A stretch of 64,000 nt of DNA from CAYOWQ01 sp964407695 (GTDB lineage: Bacteria; Planctomycetota; Phycisphaerae; Phycisphaerales; SM1A02): positions 124,001-188,000 of the forward strand of contig CAYOWQ010000004.1 in NCBI GenBank assembly GCA_964407695.1, written 5' to 3'. Below the pieces are notes generated by a model. That model ran no database searches, had not been told where the DNA came from, and worked only from the letters and a program-made list of their open reading frames with translations. Positions 43,447 through 51,721 of this stretch are shown here, in pieces (position 1 is the stretch's first letter; every line of letters starts with the position of its first letter). A program made the translations under genes and the position numbers.

Positions 43447-45651
43447 ATGACCACTGCCCCTTCTCGACCCGTCGGCGCGGGAGCGCCGCGTCCCAAGCCG
43501 GTTGCCAGCCCGAAGGCGTTTGCCCAGGCCGGCGGGCCGTCGATCGATCCGTTTCGAGTGCTTCGACGCTACATGCTGGTGCTGATCGCCATGTCGATTG
43601 TCGGGGCGGCCGTCGGCGTTGGGGCCTATCTGGCACTTGACCGATTCGCTCCCAAATACACCGGCGACGTGCTCTTCAAACTGCAACCCGGTCTGCCGAA
43701 TCCGACCCAGATCGGCGCATTCGACATTCAGACCGAGGAACAGGTCGTCCGCATGGCGCGAACCGAGGCAGTCCTGCTTCTTGGTCGCGATGTGCTTCAG
43801 TCGGCGCTGGTCAACAACCAAAGCAGCATTGAGAAGACGACCTGGAGCCAGAAATTCCGCGATGAGTCAGGACGAATCATCATTCCTGACGCGGTCGATG
43901 ATCTGGTCTCCACGCTCGATGCCACCCATGTTCGGAACACCAACCTCCTTCGACTCTCCTGGTCAAGTTCTTCCCTGAGCGATGTACCGGAGGTATTAAG
44001 CGCTGTGTCGAAGACCTATATCGACCTGAGAAAGTCCCGCGAAACCGCAAGCTTTAACAGGGACAAGGATACGTTCAACCGCCAGCTGCAGGCGGTTGAG
44101 ACATCCATCTCAGACACCAACACCGCCATTCAGACCTTCATCGGCGAGAAGAGCATGGTGTCGATCGACAGTCCCCAGTTCAGCCAGGTGAATTCCGCAG
44201 CCGTGGAGGCGAGCGACGTCTACGCCCGGGTCCTCTCCGATCAAAGTGCCGCTCATACCCGTCTGGAACAGACCGGGGCCAAGGTGCAGGGAACTCTGGC
44301 CCCGACCGACGAAGATCAGCGCAATGTTGAGATGATGCCCGAGGTTCAGGTACTGAAACGAACGATTAACGACCTCGGAATCGAGCTGGAGTCGTTGAAG
44401 AAGAGCTATGCCCCGACTCATCCGGAAGTGCGGCGTTTTGAATCCCGCCTCGAGGCGGCCCAGAACGAATACGACCGTACCTTCAAGGACAAGATGCACA
44501 CCTATCTGTTTGCGGAGTACAACGACTGGAAGGCGAAGGCCGAACAGCTCGACCGCCTGGTGATTCAGGCGGAGAAAGACTACAACGACAAGGCGCAGAG
44601 GCTTGTGGAAATGACCCGGTCGGTCGAGACCTACAAGGGCCTCGAAACTCGGCGGAATCGACTCGAGGAGCAACGATCGGAATTGAACAAGCTTCTCAAC
44701 GAGATCGAACTGCTGAAGCTTCGCTCCGATGCCGACCGGGTTGTCATTGCTCAGGAAGCATTGCCGCCTCGAGAGAAGTCGTTTCCGTCCTGGCGCGTCA
44801 TCATCCCATTGTCGACACTGCTCTTCTTCGCCCTGACGCTCGGCGCGGTGTTCCTTCGCGAGTTGACCGATCAGCGCGTCAAGAGTGCTGCCGATCTTGC
44901 CGTCGTATCCGGCTCAAAGGTCCTTGGCGTGATCCCGGACCTCGAAGACGATCCGACCAAGGCCCGACGGGCCGAACTTGTGGTCCGCGACGCACCCGAC
45001 AGCGTCGTCGCCGAATCGTTTCGACATACTTCAGCGCTGCTTTCAAAGGCCATCGAGCAGCAGGGAATTCAGTCGGTCCTGGTCGTGAGCGGCCTGCCCG
45101 GCTCCGGCTCCTCAACGGTGATCAGCAACCTGGCGGCAGCGCAGGCCGCCGGTGGCAAGCGCGTGCTCATCCTTGAAGCCAATTTCCGCCGCCCGTCGCT
45201 TTCGAATGCCCTCGGGGCCAAGCCGACCGCTCCCGGCCTCGGCGACCTCCTTGCCGGATCATCCACCATGGATGAGGCGGTTCAGGACATCGGCTCGGGA
45301 GTTCACTTCATCAGCGCCGGGACCGCGGCCAATCGGGTCTTCGAACGTCTGGCCACCAATCGATTCCCAGCCCTGCGGGCCCAGATGTCTGAGAAATATG
45401 ACCTCGTGCTGGTCGATGTACCGCCCGTGGTGGTCGCCAGCGACGGCCTGGTTCTGGCCAGCCGTGTTGACGCGTCGATTCTCGTCGTCCGCGCGAATCA
45501 GGAACAGCGAGGCCTCGTCGCCCGGATTATCAACCAGCTCAATGACATGCCCAGCCAATTCCTCGGCGTGGTCTTGAATCGGCCGCGAGGAACCGTCGGC
45601 GGCTACTACAAGCGCAATTTCGAGGCGATGGCGGCCTATTCCAAGGGCTGA
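43447..45651 (+). CDS. Wzz/BY-kinase-like chain-length protein with defective P loop
   Basis: The product has 734 residues. Two membrane helices (about 37-60 and 451-471) enclose a long coiled-coil periplasmic part, as in chain-length determinants. The C-terminal domain is of the CpsD/BY-kinase type, but the Walker A motif reads GLPGSGSST (549-557), so the lysine of PGxGKST is a serine at 555. The Walker A' motif reads LILEANFRRPSL, with Glu and Asn where Asp is normal. Walker B (YDLVLVDVPPVV) is intact. Three tyrosines lie near the C-terminus (GGYYKRNFEAMAAY). It should set polymer length but probably lacks normal kinase activity. Confidence 0.9.
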   Translation: MTTAPSRPVGAGAPRPKPVASPKAFAQAGGPSIDPFRVLRRYMLVLIAMSIVGAAVGVGAYLALDRFAPKYTGDVLFKLQPGLPNPTQIGAFDIQTEEQVVRMARTEAVLLLGRDVLQSALVNNQSSIEKTTWSQKFRDESGRIIIPDAVDDLVSTLDATHVRNTNLLRLSWSSSSLSDVPEVLSAVSKTYIDLRKSRETASFNRDKDTFNRQLQAVETSISDTNTAIQTFIGEKSMVSIDSPQFSQVNSAAVEASDVYARVLSDQSAAHTRLEQTGAKVQGTLAPTDEDQRNVEMMPEVQVLKRTINDLGIELESLKKSYAPTHPEVRRFESRLEAAQNEYDRTFKDKMHTYLFAEYNDWKAKAEQLDRLVIQAEKDYNDKAQRLVEMTRSVETYKGLETRRNRLEEQRSELNKLLNEIELLKLRSDADRVVIAQEALPPREKSFPSWRVIIPLSTLLFFALTLGAVFLRELTDQRVKSAADLAVVSGSKVLGVIPDLEDDPTKARRAELVVRDAPDSVVAESFRHTSALLSKAIEQQGIQSVLVVSGLPGSGSSTVISNLAAAQAAGGKRVLILEANFRRPSLSNALGAKPTAPGLGDLLAGSSTMDEAVQDIGSGVHFISAGTAANRVFERLATNRFPALRAQMSEKYDLVLVDVPPVVVASDGLVLASRVDASILVVRANQEQRGLVARIINQLNDMPSQFLGVVLNRPRGTVGGYYKRNFEAMAAYSKG

Positions 45652-45675
45652 ATTGTCAAAGTCCAATCTGACAAG

Positions 45676-45704
45676 AGGGCGATGCCAAACCGCATCGCCC
45701 TTTT
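45676..45704 (+). terminator. Intrinsic terminator of the exopolysaccharide operon
   Basis: The stem AGGGCGATGC/GCATCGCCCT (45676-45685 with 45692-45701) has a six-base loop and is followed by a T run. It lies 25 bases after the stop at 45651 and separates the next gene from the operon. Confidence 0.88.
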
Positions 45705-45791
45705 CGTTGGGATAATCGGACCTCGGCATGCCGGTTAAAGCGGCTTCGGATGCAGCCGAGGCCGCATCGGGTCGATGGTGGTACAGAGGTT

Positions 45792-46955
45792 ATGTCGACC
45801 CCTGAATCCGCCAACCTCGCCGAAGCGAAGGAGGGCGATCCCTCAATTGAGGCGATCGACCAATCTCTGGCCGAGCAGGCCGAAATGCAGGCCGCTGACT
45901 ACGTCTCAGCGGATGAGATCCTCAATAGCATCCTTGAGCAACAGCAGAGCGTCGCCGATTCAGCCGACGCCCTCGTCGCGGCCGCCCTCGAGCAGGTTGA
46001 AGGCAGCCTCAGCCCGACCCCGCCGACAGCCACGGGGCAGTCCGACGACGAGTCGTCTCCGGTCAGCGCCTCGGCGGAACACCCTCTCAACCCGGAAGCC
46101 TCGACGACCGACGAGGACCTCAGCGCGATGGCCGATTCGCCGGCGGCTGCGGCGACAGCCGAGTCGATTGAGGGGTTTCAGAATGAGACGTCCGATGGGA
46201 CGACACCGTCATCCACGCAATCGCAGCCTTCGGACAACGATGATCCCGCAGAGGAGCCCGGTGACGACCTCGCGATCATAGCTCCGCCCGACCAGTTCAA
46301 TGATGCTCCCGGCCCCGTCGTGCAGGCTGCTTCGTCCCAGTCGTCTCCGGAAGGACCCGAACCGCAAGCCGCAGAGGCTCCACGGAACGACGAGCTGTCT
46401 GAATCCTCGGACGCCTCCTCGGAGCAGGAAGAATCCCTCGAACCCGGAGCCCCCGAGTCCGCAACTCAGCCGGCAACAGCCACCGAAACGTCGGCGGACC
46501 CCGCACCGGAGTCGACACCGCCAGCAGCCAGGTTCAAAGCCACGCGCGAGGTGGTGGTCTCGATCCTCAATCGCGTCGGCGGATTGCTGGCCTATCCCAT
46601 GACCCTGATCCCGGAGGGCACGAGGCCGATGATCTCCATTGCTTCGGCGACACTCGTACTCTGGGTTCCGGTTGTCTGGTTTGTGGCGACGTACGTGGCC
46701 CCGAACTGGCATCAGGCCTCACCACCTGCTGCCAGCGCCAAGGAGAACCATGATTCCTCGCATGGTGACGAGCACGGCTCAGGTCATTCCGAGTCCTCTG
46801 GCGGTCATGGCGATGCCAAGAAGGATGCAAAGAAGGACGCCAAGAAAGACGGCAAATCGTCCGGACACGGCAGTTCGAAATCGAGCAAGAAGAGCTCGAA
46901 GTCGAGTTCGAAGTCAAAATCCAGCAAGGAAAGTGGTGGCGGCGGTCACCACTAA
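45792..46955 (+). CDS. Disordered acidic one-pass membrane protein with Lys/Ser/His-rich tail
   Basis: The product has 387 residues and no recognised domain. Residues 1-260 are rich in Ala, Ser, Glu, Asp and Pro and look disordered. A short amphipathic segment (TREVVVSILNRVGGLLAYPM) precedes one membrane helix (ISIASATLVLWVPVVWFVAT, about 283-303). The tail is strongly basic and patterned: KKDAKKDAKKDGK, then runs of SSKSSKKSS and a final GGGGHH. The orientation is not certain. It follows the polysaccharide operon after a terminator. It may be a scaffold or a polymer-binding protein; this is a guess. Confidence 0.75.
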   Translation: MSTPESANLAEAKEGDPSIEAIDQSLAEQAEMQAADYVSADEILNSILEQQQSVADSADALVAAALEQVEGSLSPTPPTATGQSDDESSPVSASAEHPLNPEASTTDEDLSAMADSPAAAATAESIEGFQNETSDGTTPSSTQSQPSDNDDPAEEPGDDLAIIAPPDQFNDAPGPVVQAASSQSSPEGPEPQAAEAPRNDELSESSDASSEQEESLEPGAPESATQPATATETSADPAPESTPPAARFKATREVVVSILNRVGGLLAYPMTLIPEGTRPMISIASATLVLWVPVVWFVATYVAPNWHQASPPAASAKENHDSSHGDEHGSGHSESSGGHGDAKKDAKKDAKKDGKSSGHGSSKSSKKSSKSSSKSKSSKESGGGGHH

Positions 46956-46976
46956 TCTTCTTCGACTGTCAACGGT

Positions 46977-47345
46977 TCAGCCTTCCTTCCAATATCGCGT
47001 CACAACACCGTTGGTAACTTCGAAATAGGCTCGGCTCTCCGAGGTCTTGCTGCTTCCACCCGCGAAAAGAAACAGAAGCGTGCCGCCCGACTCTTCCTTG
47101 ATCGTGTAGTCATAGCGAAGAATCTGCACACCGTCCTGTCCTTCCACGTTTGTCCGGCTTGAGGGCTCCCCCAACGCCGAAACAAGCCACGACTCCGTGG
47201 TCTCGCCGACCACGACGTTGTTCAGCGTGCTCTCGGAGACCTTGACCCCCATCTCGTGCTGGCTGTTGCCGGTTGTGATCAGGCAGCCCCCAGCGGTCAA
47301 CACCACGCCACACGACATGACTGAAACGATTGCTGATCGAACCAT
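46977..47345 (-). CDS. Lipoprotein with SmpA/BamE-like fold
   Basis: The product has 122 residues. A signal peptide ends with the lipobox TAGGC. The mature part (VSESTLNNVVVGETTESWLV, SALGEPSSRTNVEG, QILRYDYTIKEESGGTLLFL, FEVTNGVVTRYWKEG) has the helix-helix-sheet order of the BamE/SmpA group of outer-membrane lipoproteins. Similarity is by pattern only. The start at 47345 is chosen because AGGAG lies seven bases upstream; ATG 47372 has no such site. Its stop is 21 bases from the convergent gene. Confidence 0.72.
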   Translation of the reverse strand: MVRSAIVSVMSCGVVLTAGGCLITTGNSQHEMGVKVSESTLNNVVVGETTESWLVSALGEPSSRTNVEGQDGVQILRYDYTIKEESGGTLLFLFAGGSSKTSESRAYFEVTNGVVTRYWKEG

Positions 47346-47433
47346 CCAGTTTCTCCTTGTGATTGCAGCCATCAGACCATTGACGGTTCGGAATTGGAAA
47401 TTATTCCTTTCAGGATAGCTACCATGTGCCCGA

Positions 47434-48006
47434 ATGCGGCTCTATACCCGAACTGGCGACGATGGCACGACCGGGCTCTTCAGTGGCCAGCGTGTCAGCA
47501 AGGACCATCCTCGAATTGAAGCCTACGGCACCGTTGACGAGCTCAATGCAGCGCTGGGCATCGTGGCGGTGGCGTGCGACAGTTCCAAGCCCTTTGGCCG
47601 CAGGCTCTTAGAGATTCTTCCTCAAGCCCAGTCGAGGCTCTTCGACCTCGGCGCCGACCTGGCGACTCCGGAAGGCGCCAACAACGAGTCGAAGATTGCC
47701 CGGATCCAGGCTGGTCAGGTTGAAGAGGCAGAACGCTGGATCGACGAGGTCGACAACCAGAACGCGCCGCTTCGAAGTTTTGTATTGCCCGGAGGTTGCG
47801 AACTGGCTGCACGGCTGCACGTGGCCCGCACCGTGTGCCGACGGGCGGAGCGACTGATGGTGGCCCTGTCACACTCCGAGCCGGTGAATCCACTGGCCAT
47901 TCAGTATGTCAACCGGATCAGCGATTTCCTCTTCGCCGCGTCTCGACTGGCCAACAAGGTTGCAGGCGTTCCCGATGTGCCTTGGACGCCGCAGCCGCAC
48001 TCCTAA
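47434..48006 (+). CDS. pduO: PduO-type ATP:cob(I)alamin adenosyltransferase
   Basis: The 190-residue enzyme adds the 5'-deoxyadenosyl group to cobalamin. The ATP-binding start YTRTGDDGTTGLFSGQRVSK, the segment IEAYGTVDELNAALG and the C-terminal RTVCRRAERLMVAL and QYVNRISDFLFAASRLANK are standard for the PduO family. No other cobalamin gene is near, so it probably serves an adenosylcobalamin enzyme encoded elsewhere. Confidence 0.94.
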   Translation: MRLYTRTGDDGTTGLFSGQRVSKDHPRIEAYGTVDELNAALGIVAVACDSSKPFGRRLLEILPQAQSRLFDLGADLATPEGANNESKIARIQAGQVEEAERWIDEVDNQNAPLRSFVLPGGCELAARLHVARTVCRRAERLMVALSHSEPVNPLAIQYVNRISDFLFAASRLANKVAGVPDVPWTPQPHS

Positions 48007-48053
48007 GGTGAGATGCGCCTATGGTCTCACCCCATCATTTTGGAGATTGACCC

Positions 48054-49067
48054 ATGAAGGTACAGGCCATGGCGGCGGCGGCACCGAAGGCGGAACTCAA
48101 GCGATTCGAGTACGAGCTGGGTCCGATCGGTCCCGAGGACGTCGATATTGCCGTCGACTATTGCGGTATCTGCCACAGCGACCTATCGATGCTGAACAAC
48201 GATTGGGGCCTCTCCGCGTATCCGTTCGTGCCCGGTCACGAAGTGGTCGGGAAAGTGAAGGCGGTCGGCCCGCAGGTCAAGCGTGTCAAGGTCGGCGACA
48301 CCGTTGGTCTCGGTTGGTACAGCCGATCCTGCATGATGTGCCGCTCGTGCCTCGGCGGAGATCACAATCTCTGCCCCACCAGCGAGCAGACCATCGTGCG
48401 CCGGCACGGAGGCTTCGCCAACCTCGTACGATGCCATTGGGCGTGGTCTACCCCCCTGCCCTCCAAGGTCGATCCGGCCAAGGCCGGCCCGCTCTTCTGT
48501 GGCGGAATCACGGTTTTTAACCCCATCGTTCAGTTCGACATTCAGCCGACCCATCGCGTCGGAGTTGTCGGCATCGGCGGCCTTGGCCACCTGGCGCTTC
48601 AGTTCCTGAACAAGTGGGGATGCGATGTCGTGGCCTTCACCTCAAGCTCCGCAAAGGCGAAGGAAGCCAAGTCGCTCGGAGCTCACGACACCATCGATTC
48701 CACCAGCAGCGAGGCGATCTCCAAGGCCAAGGGACAATTCGACTTCATCCTCGTCACCGCCAACGTGACTCTGGACTGGCCCGCGTACTTCGAAGCGCTG
48801 GGTCCCAAGGGCCGGCTTCACTTTGTGGGCGCGGTGCTGGAGCCCGTGCCCGCCGCAGTCTTCCCGCTGATCGTGGGCCAGCGATCCATGTCCGGCTCGC
48901 CGATGGGCAGCCCTGCCACCACGGCCAAGATGCTCGACTTCTGCGGCCGGCACGGCATCAATTCGGTGACAGAAGAATTCCCCATGAGCAAGGTGAACGA
49001 TGCGCTTCACCATCTCGAAAGCGGCAAGGCTCGCTATCGAGTGGTCCTGAGGAACGATCTCGGCTGA
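48054..49067 (+). CDS. Zinc-dependent NAD(P)-alcohol dehydrogenase (YahK/CAD-like)
   Basis: The product has 337 residues of the medium-chain dehydrogenase family. The catalytic zinc site is CGICHSDL and PGHEVVG; the structural zinc site has four cysteines in SCMMCRSCLGGDHNLC. The nucleotide-binding motif is VGIGGLGHLALQFL. The closest described relatives are aldehyde reductases and cinnamyl alcohol dehydrogenase-like enzymes preferring NADPH. GGAG lies eight bases before the start. The stop lies two bases from the convergent hydrolase stop. Confidence 0.92.
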   Translation: MKVQAMAAAAPKAELKRFEYELGPIGPEDVDIAVDYCGICHSDLSMLNNDWGLSAYPFVPGHEVVGKVKAVGPQVKRVKVGDTVGLGWYSRSCMMCRSCLGGDHNLCPTSEQTIVRRHGGFANLVRCHWAWSTPLPSKVDPAKAGPLFCGGITVFNPIVQFDIQPTHRVGVVGIGGLGHLALQFLNKWGCDVVAFTSSSAKAKEAKSLGAHDTIDSTSSEAISKAKGQFDFILVTANVTLDWPAYFEALGPKGRLHFVGAVLEPVPAAVFPLIVGQRSMSGSPMGSPATTAKMLDFCGRHGINSVTEEFPMSKVNDALHHLESGKARYRVVLRNDLG

Positions 49068-49069
49068 AT

Positions 49070-49984
49070 TCAGGGCAGGTTGCTGCGCAGAAATTCCACG
49101 ATCCGTTTCTCAATTTCCGGATGGGTATCGCGAAGGGTGTTGTGCTGGCCGCCGGACAGAATGTGGAGCTCCACGTCTTGAGCCGCCGCGTCGCGAAGGA
49201 GCTGGGAATGGATGTGGGGTATCGTCGTGTCGGCGTCGCCGTGATGAAGCAGGATCGGACGATGGATTCGTCGAATCGCGTCATCGGGCCGATCAGAGTC
49301 TGGAATCAGAATCCAGGCCAGGGCCACCGCAAAGAAATTGGGGTCTGCGCCGCCGAGTGCCGTGGATGCGGCGAATTGCCAGGATGCAAACGGACTCTCA
49401 ATTGCTGCAGCCCGAAGCTCCGGCCGATCCGCCATCAACGAAAGCCCCACAGCGCCGCCAAGCGATTGCGCCACCAGCCCGATTCGATTCGGGTTGATCT
49501 CGGGCTGCTGCAGCAAGACATCGAGCGCAGCGTTTGCATCCTGCAGGGCCGATTGCCGACTGGTCGTATGCCCATCGCTCTCGCCATAACCTCGATAGTC
49601 AAACATGAACAGGTTGAATCCATGGCCGGGCAGGTAGTCAACGAATCCGAGGTGACTGAGGATATTCCCGCCGTTGCCGTGAACCTGAAGCAACGTTGGC
49701 GACAGCTCAGCCGGCGTCGTCTGCGATGGGATGAACCAGCCTCTCAAGCGCGTTCCATCTCTGGAATTGATATCGACCATCCGCGCCCCGGCGAACGCCT
49801 GAGGGGCCGGCGTCGGCTCCTGTGTCGGTTGAAAGAAGAGCCGTTCAGCGCGGCCGGTCAATCTCAAACCGATCATGACCACCCCGATGGCAACGGACCA
49901 CGCGAACAATCGGCGGCCAATCCAACGCCACAGGCGTCGATTGCGTTGAATTGCATTCGGTGCCTCCACGTCCTGTTTCAACAT
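49070..49984 (-). CDS. Membrane-anchored alpha/beta hydrolase
   Basis: The product has 304 residues. An N-terminal membrane helix (LFAWSVAIGVVMIGLRLTG) is followed by an alpha/beta hydrolase domain of the BEM46/YfhR type: LLQVHGNGGNILSH, FDYRGYGESDG, the nucleophile elbow VAQSLGGAVGL (Ser in AxSxG rather than GxSxG), HHGDADTTIP with the acid, and GGQHN with the histidine. The substrate is unknown; esterase or thioesterase activity is most likely. Confidence 0.85.
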   Translation of the reverse strand: MLKQDVEAPNAIQRNRRLWRWIGRRLFAWSVAIGVVMIGLRLTGRAERLFFQPTQEPTPAPQAFAGARMVDINSRDGTRLRGWFIPSQTTPAELSPTLLQVHGNGGNILSHLGFVDYLPGHGFNLFMFDYRGYGESDGHTTSRQSALQDANAALDVLLQQPEINPNRIGLVAQSLGGAVGLSLMADRPELRAAAIESPFASWQFAASTALGGADPNFFAVALAWILIPDSDRPDDAIRRIHRPILLHHGDADTTIPHIHSQLLRDAAAQDVELHILSGGQHNTLRDTHPEIEKRIVEFLRSNLP

Positions 49985-50011
49985 CCACCTCCCCGGTCAC
50001 GCGTCCAACCG

Positions 50012-51196
50012 CTATCGCACGGCCGCATGCACTCGAACAAACTCGATGATGCTCTTGGCAACATGGTCGATCTGCTCCGTGGTCAACTCCGGATAGATCG
50101 GCAGTGCGATGGTCTGTTCCGCGGCCTCTTCGGTGTGCGGAAGATCGCCCTTGCCATAGCCCAGGTCTCGGAAACATTCCTGCAGGTGCAGCGGCACCGG
50201 GTAATAGATTTCCGTTCCGATGTGCCGCTCCGTGAGGTGGGCTCGCAGTCCGTCGCGAAGGTCGGTCGGTACCCGGATGACGTACTGGTTGTAGATGTGG
50301 CGGGCCGGCGCTGAGACGCCGTGTGGAATGCGAAGCGGCAATCCGCCTTCAAAGAGTGGCGTGGCGCTGGTGGCAGCCCCCGCGGCTGCGAAGAGGCTGT
50401 CGTATCGCGCTGCGTTGCCCTGACGACCGGCAGTCCACGCATCGAGGTGGCGCAGTTTCACCCGCAACACCGCCGCCTGAAGCGAATCCAGGCGTGAGTT
50501 CACTCCCACATACTTGTGGTAGTACTTGGGCTTCATCCCGTGCACACGCAGCATCGCCAGCTTTTCATAAAGCCCCGGATCGTTGGTCGTGATCAGTCCC
50601 CCATCACCGAAGCCCCCGAGATTCTTCGACGGGAAGAACGAAAAACAACCCATCAGCCCCTGCGAACCCACGGTTCGGCCAAGCTCATCCCGGGCACCGA
50701 TCGCCTGGGCTGCATCTTCAATCACCGGTACCCCCAACTCCTCACCGAGCGCGATGCAACCGTCCATATCAACCGCTTGACCGAACAGGTGAACCGGCAT
50801 GATCGCCTTGAGGGCCGAACATCGGCGTGCGGTTTCGCGGGCAAGCCCCAGATCCATGTTGTAAGTGACCGGATTGATATCGACATAAACCGGTCGTGCA
50901 CCGAGGCGGGCAATCGAGCCTCCGGTGGCGAAGAACGTGTACGACGGGCAGAGCACTTCATCGCCGGGCTCAATGCCGATGGCCATGAGAGCCAGCAGCA
51001 ACGCATCCGACCCCGAGGCGCACCCGACCGCATGGGCGCAATGGCAATACGCTGCGCACTCTTTCTCAAGGGCCGCAATATCCGGCCCCATGATGAAATA
51101 CTGTGATTCAAGGACCGGCTCGATCGCGGCCAGAATCTCGTTCTTGATCGTTGCGTATTGAGCCTTGAGGTCGAGCAGCGGAACGGTCACGGGCAT
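50012..51196 (-). CDS. DegT/DnrJ/EryC1/StrS family sugar aminotransferase
   Basis: The product has 394 residues. The PLP lysine is K191 in FPSKNLGGFGDGG, and the cofactor site shows GCASGSDALLLAL and VIEDAAQAIGA. These enzymes transfer an amino group to keto-sugars linked to nucleotides. The C-terminal motifs (RHIYNQYVIRVP, YYPVPLHLQECF) are family-typical. The start at 51196 (MPVTVPLLDLKAQY) is the conserved N-terminus. It lies near a UDP-sugar dehydrogenase in the same direction, which suggests a role in making an amino-uronic acid for surface polysaccharide. Confidence 0.92.
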   Translation of the reverse strand: MPVTVPLLDLKAQYATIKNEILAAIEPVLESQYFIMGPDIAALEKECAAYCHCAHAVGCASGSDALLLALMAIGIEPGDEVLCPSYTFFATGGSIARLGARPVYVDINPVTYNMDLGLARETARRCSALKAIMPVHLFGQAVDMDGCIALGEELGVPVIEDAAQAIGARDELGRTVGSQGLMGCFSFFPSKNLGGFGDGGLITTNDPGLYEKLAMLRVHGMKPKYYHKYVGVNSRLDSLQAAVLRVKLRHLDAWTAGRQGNAARYDSLFAAAGAATSATPLFEGGLPLRIPHGVSAPARHIYNQYVIRVPTDLRDGLRAHLTERHIGTEIYYPVPLHLQECFRDLGYGKGDLPHTEEAAEQTIALPIYPELTTEQIDHVAKSIIEFVRVHAAVR

Positions 51197-51280
51197 GGCG
51201 GGATTGTAGAGAATTGCGTCGGGAAACGGAACGCGCGCTTGATCTCCAGTGTCAATGAGGATCCAAGAGGTCATCGGCCA

Positions 51281-51721
51281 ATGCGATGGTGCGTTCTGTT
51301 CGTCGGATTTACGGTGGCTGCCCTCGTCGGGTGCACTCGAGCGCGATCATTCACCATCCTGAACAACACCGGCTGTGTGATTCGGGTGTCGGTGTTCGGA
51401 AATGGTGATGAAACGCACTTGGCGCATGGACCGTGGCTCGATGCAGAAATCGCTCCCGGAGGACGGATCAGGTACAAGGCCGAGCATCGCGCCTGCGGAG
51501 GCATGACCTTCTGCTGGCAAGATAGCGAGGGGTGGGTGCAGCAATCCGGAACCTACCTGTTGTTGGCCCCCACTGATTTCGTGTTCCGCATCGAGGAAGC
51601 CGACGGGTCGCGATTGGTTCTCGATGGTCAAGGCCGTGACATCTCGACCGGAGCGAGGCCTTGCGACGGCCACATCACGCTTTCACCACCCGCGCTCGGA
51701 CCCCCGGAATGCCCTCCATGA
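51281..51721 (+). CDS. Small lipoprotein of unknown function
   Basis: The product has 146 residues. The start MRWCVLFVGFTVAALVGC is a lipoprotein signal with the lipobox Cys at 18. The mature domain is beta-rich (SFTILNNTGCVIRVSVFG, EIAPGGRIRYKAEHRACGGM, YLLLAPTDFVFRIEE) and has a few cysteines that could pair. No family is recognised. The last 47 bases overlap the end of the convergent sugar dehydrogenase gene. Confidence 0.62.
   Translation: MRWCVLFVGFTVAALVGCTRARSFTILNNTGCVIRVSVFGNGDETHLAHGPWLDAEIAPGGRIRYKAEHRACGGMTFCWQDSEGWVQQSGTYLLLAPTDFVFRIEEADGSRLVLDGQGRDISTGARPCDGHITLSPPALGPPECPP

Noticed and set aside
48614..50314. A 566-codon rightward open frame
   Set aside because: It runs out of frame through the alcohol dehydrogenase gene and antisense to the alpha/beta hydrolase gene, both of which have clear motifs. 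The implied protein is low in hydrophobic core and has no family pattern.
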